From the NCBI GenBank assembly GCA_039519185.1, contig CM076849.1:79504014-79568013 (forward strand): a stretch of 64,000 bases of DNA, given 5' to 3'. Shown piece by piece: positions 63,855 through 64,000 of the stretch. The stretch is from Astragalus membranaceus. Taxonomy: Eukaryota > Streptophyta > Magnoliopsida > Fabales > Fabaceae. The position numbers and the translations under genes were made by a program. The notes below the pieces were generated by a model, which worked only from the letters and a program-made list of their open reading frames with translations, searched no databases and had not been told where the DNA came from. Positions within the stretch are counted from its first letter, which is position 1. Each line of letters opens with the position of its first letter.

Positions 63855-64000
63855 TGGGCATTAGCGAGGGAATTAGCGAGGGAAATTGGATGCGTGGCTA
63901 GGCGTTAGCGAGGGAATTAGCGAGGGAAAGTGGACGCGTGGCTAGGCATTAGCGAGGGAATTAGTGAGGGAAAGTGGACGCGTAGCTAGGCATTAGCGAG
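63855..64000. repeat. Subterminal repeat of the outer CACTA, ~46-bp period
   Basis: Three tandem copies of TTAGCGAGGGAATTAGCGAG followed by GGAAAGTGGACGCGTGGCTA. Marks the approach to the right terminus. Confidence 0.85.

Larger units (their letters stand above)
59735..64000 (+). mobile_element. CACTA element, left end in window, right end beyond it
   Basis: Starts CACTACAAAAAAACG after TTGGCTACAAC. Dense TTAGCGACGGAA / TTAGCGAGGGAA subterminal motifs fill 59755-60050 and reappear at 63855-64000, so the right terminus is close to, but outside, the window. Between them lie a CT-rich leader-like part (60061-60347), a nested CACTA, A/T-rich intron-like sequence and damaged transposase exons. 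The catalytic Tnp2 core is not present. Confidence 0.88.

Overview
This is a transposon-dense window from a plant nuclear genome. The evidence is the mix of plant Ty3/gypsy lineages (chromovirus, Tat-like and Athila-like), a SIRE-type Ty1/copia element, an L1-type LINE, tRNA-derived SINEs, CACTA, hAT-like and Mutator-like DNA elements, and one plant-type RING-H2 gene. Codon use, introns and promoter style fit a eudicot. I suspect a legume from the flavour of the repeats, but that is inference. No rRNA gene, functional tRNA gene, CRISPR array or prokaryotic operon was found. Element boundaries rest on terminal repeats, matching target-site duplications (TSDs), primer binding sites (PBS) and polypurine tracts (PPT) read directly from the sequence.

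Layout. 1-3120: tail of chromovirus A with one nonsense codon, then its 2.7 kb 3' LTR. 3150-4376: broken LINE. 4573-4798: SINE. 4799-7373: a Tat-like LTR end and gag joined to a SIRE/copia gag-protease remnant that carries a MITE. 7374-18126: chromovirus B, minus strand, 2.4-2.5 kb LTRs, TSD ATAAG, reverse transcriptase deleted; its left LTR holds a solo LTR of family A (9338-11693, TSD TAACC). 18127-19624: the rest of the copia element and its 3' LTR. 21078-22183: a Mutator-like element. 23930-27067: a young gag-only LTR element inside a coiled-coil ORF, followed by a ~102-bp tandem array.

31892-46728 is a stack four levels deep. A gag-less LTR element (606-bp LTRs, TSD ATAAG) contains a gag-only element (33195-44519). 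That contains an Athila-like element (35730-44503, TSD GGCCC), which contains a deleted CACTA element (40930-42214). 47800-50456 holds a CACTA transposase remnant with a SINE in it, and a 593-bp tandem duplication separated by a truncated hAT-like element. 50476-56185 is a hAT-like element (8-bp TSD ATCCAGAA) containing an LTR element, which contains a CACTA element (51662-54950) carrying an exon-sized piece of a branched-chain 2-oxoacid dehydrogenase E1-beta gene.

56654-56965 (minus strand) is the one convincing host gene, a short RING-H2 protein with a TATA box. After degraded LTR pieces and an (AT)n tract, 59735 to the window end is a CACTA element with damaged transposase exons. A second CACTA element of the same family (60348-61773, TSD GGA) sits inside it.

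Functionally, almost every reading frame is a mobile-element gene, and most are broken. The longest intact one is the gag of the young gag-only element. Nesting gives relative ages: the innermost elements are youngest, and the chromovirus, Tat/copia and LINE debris is oldest.
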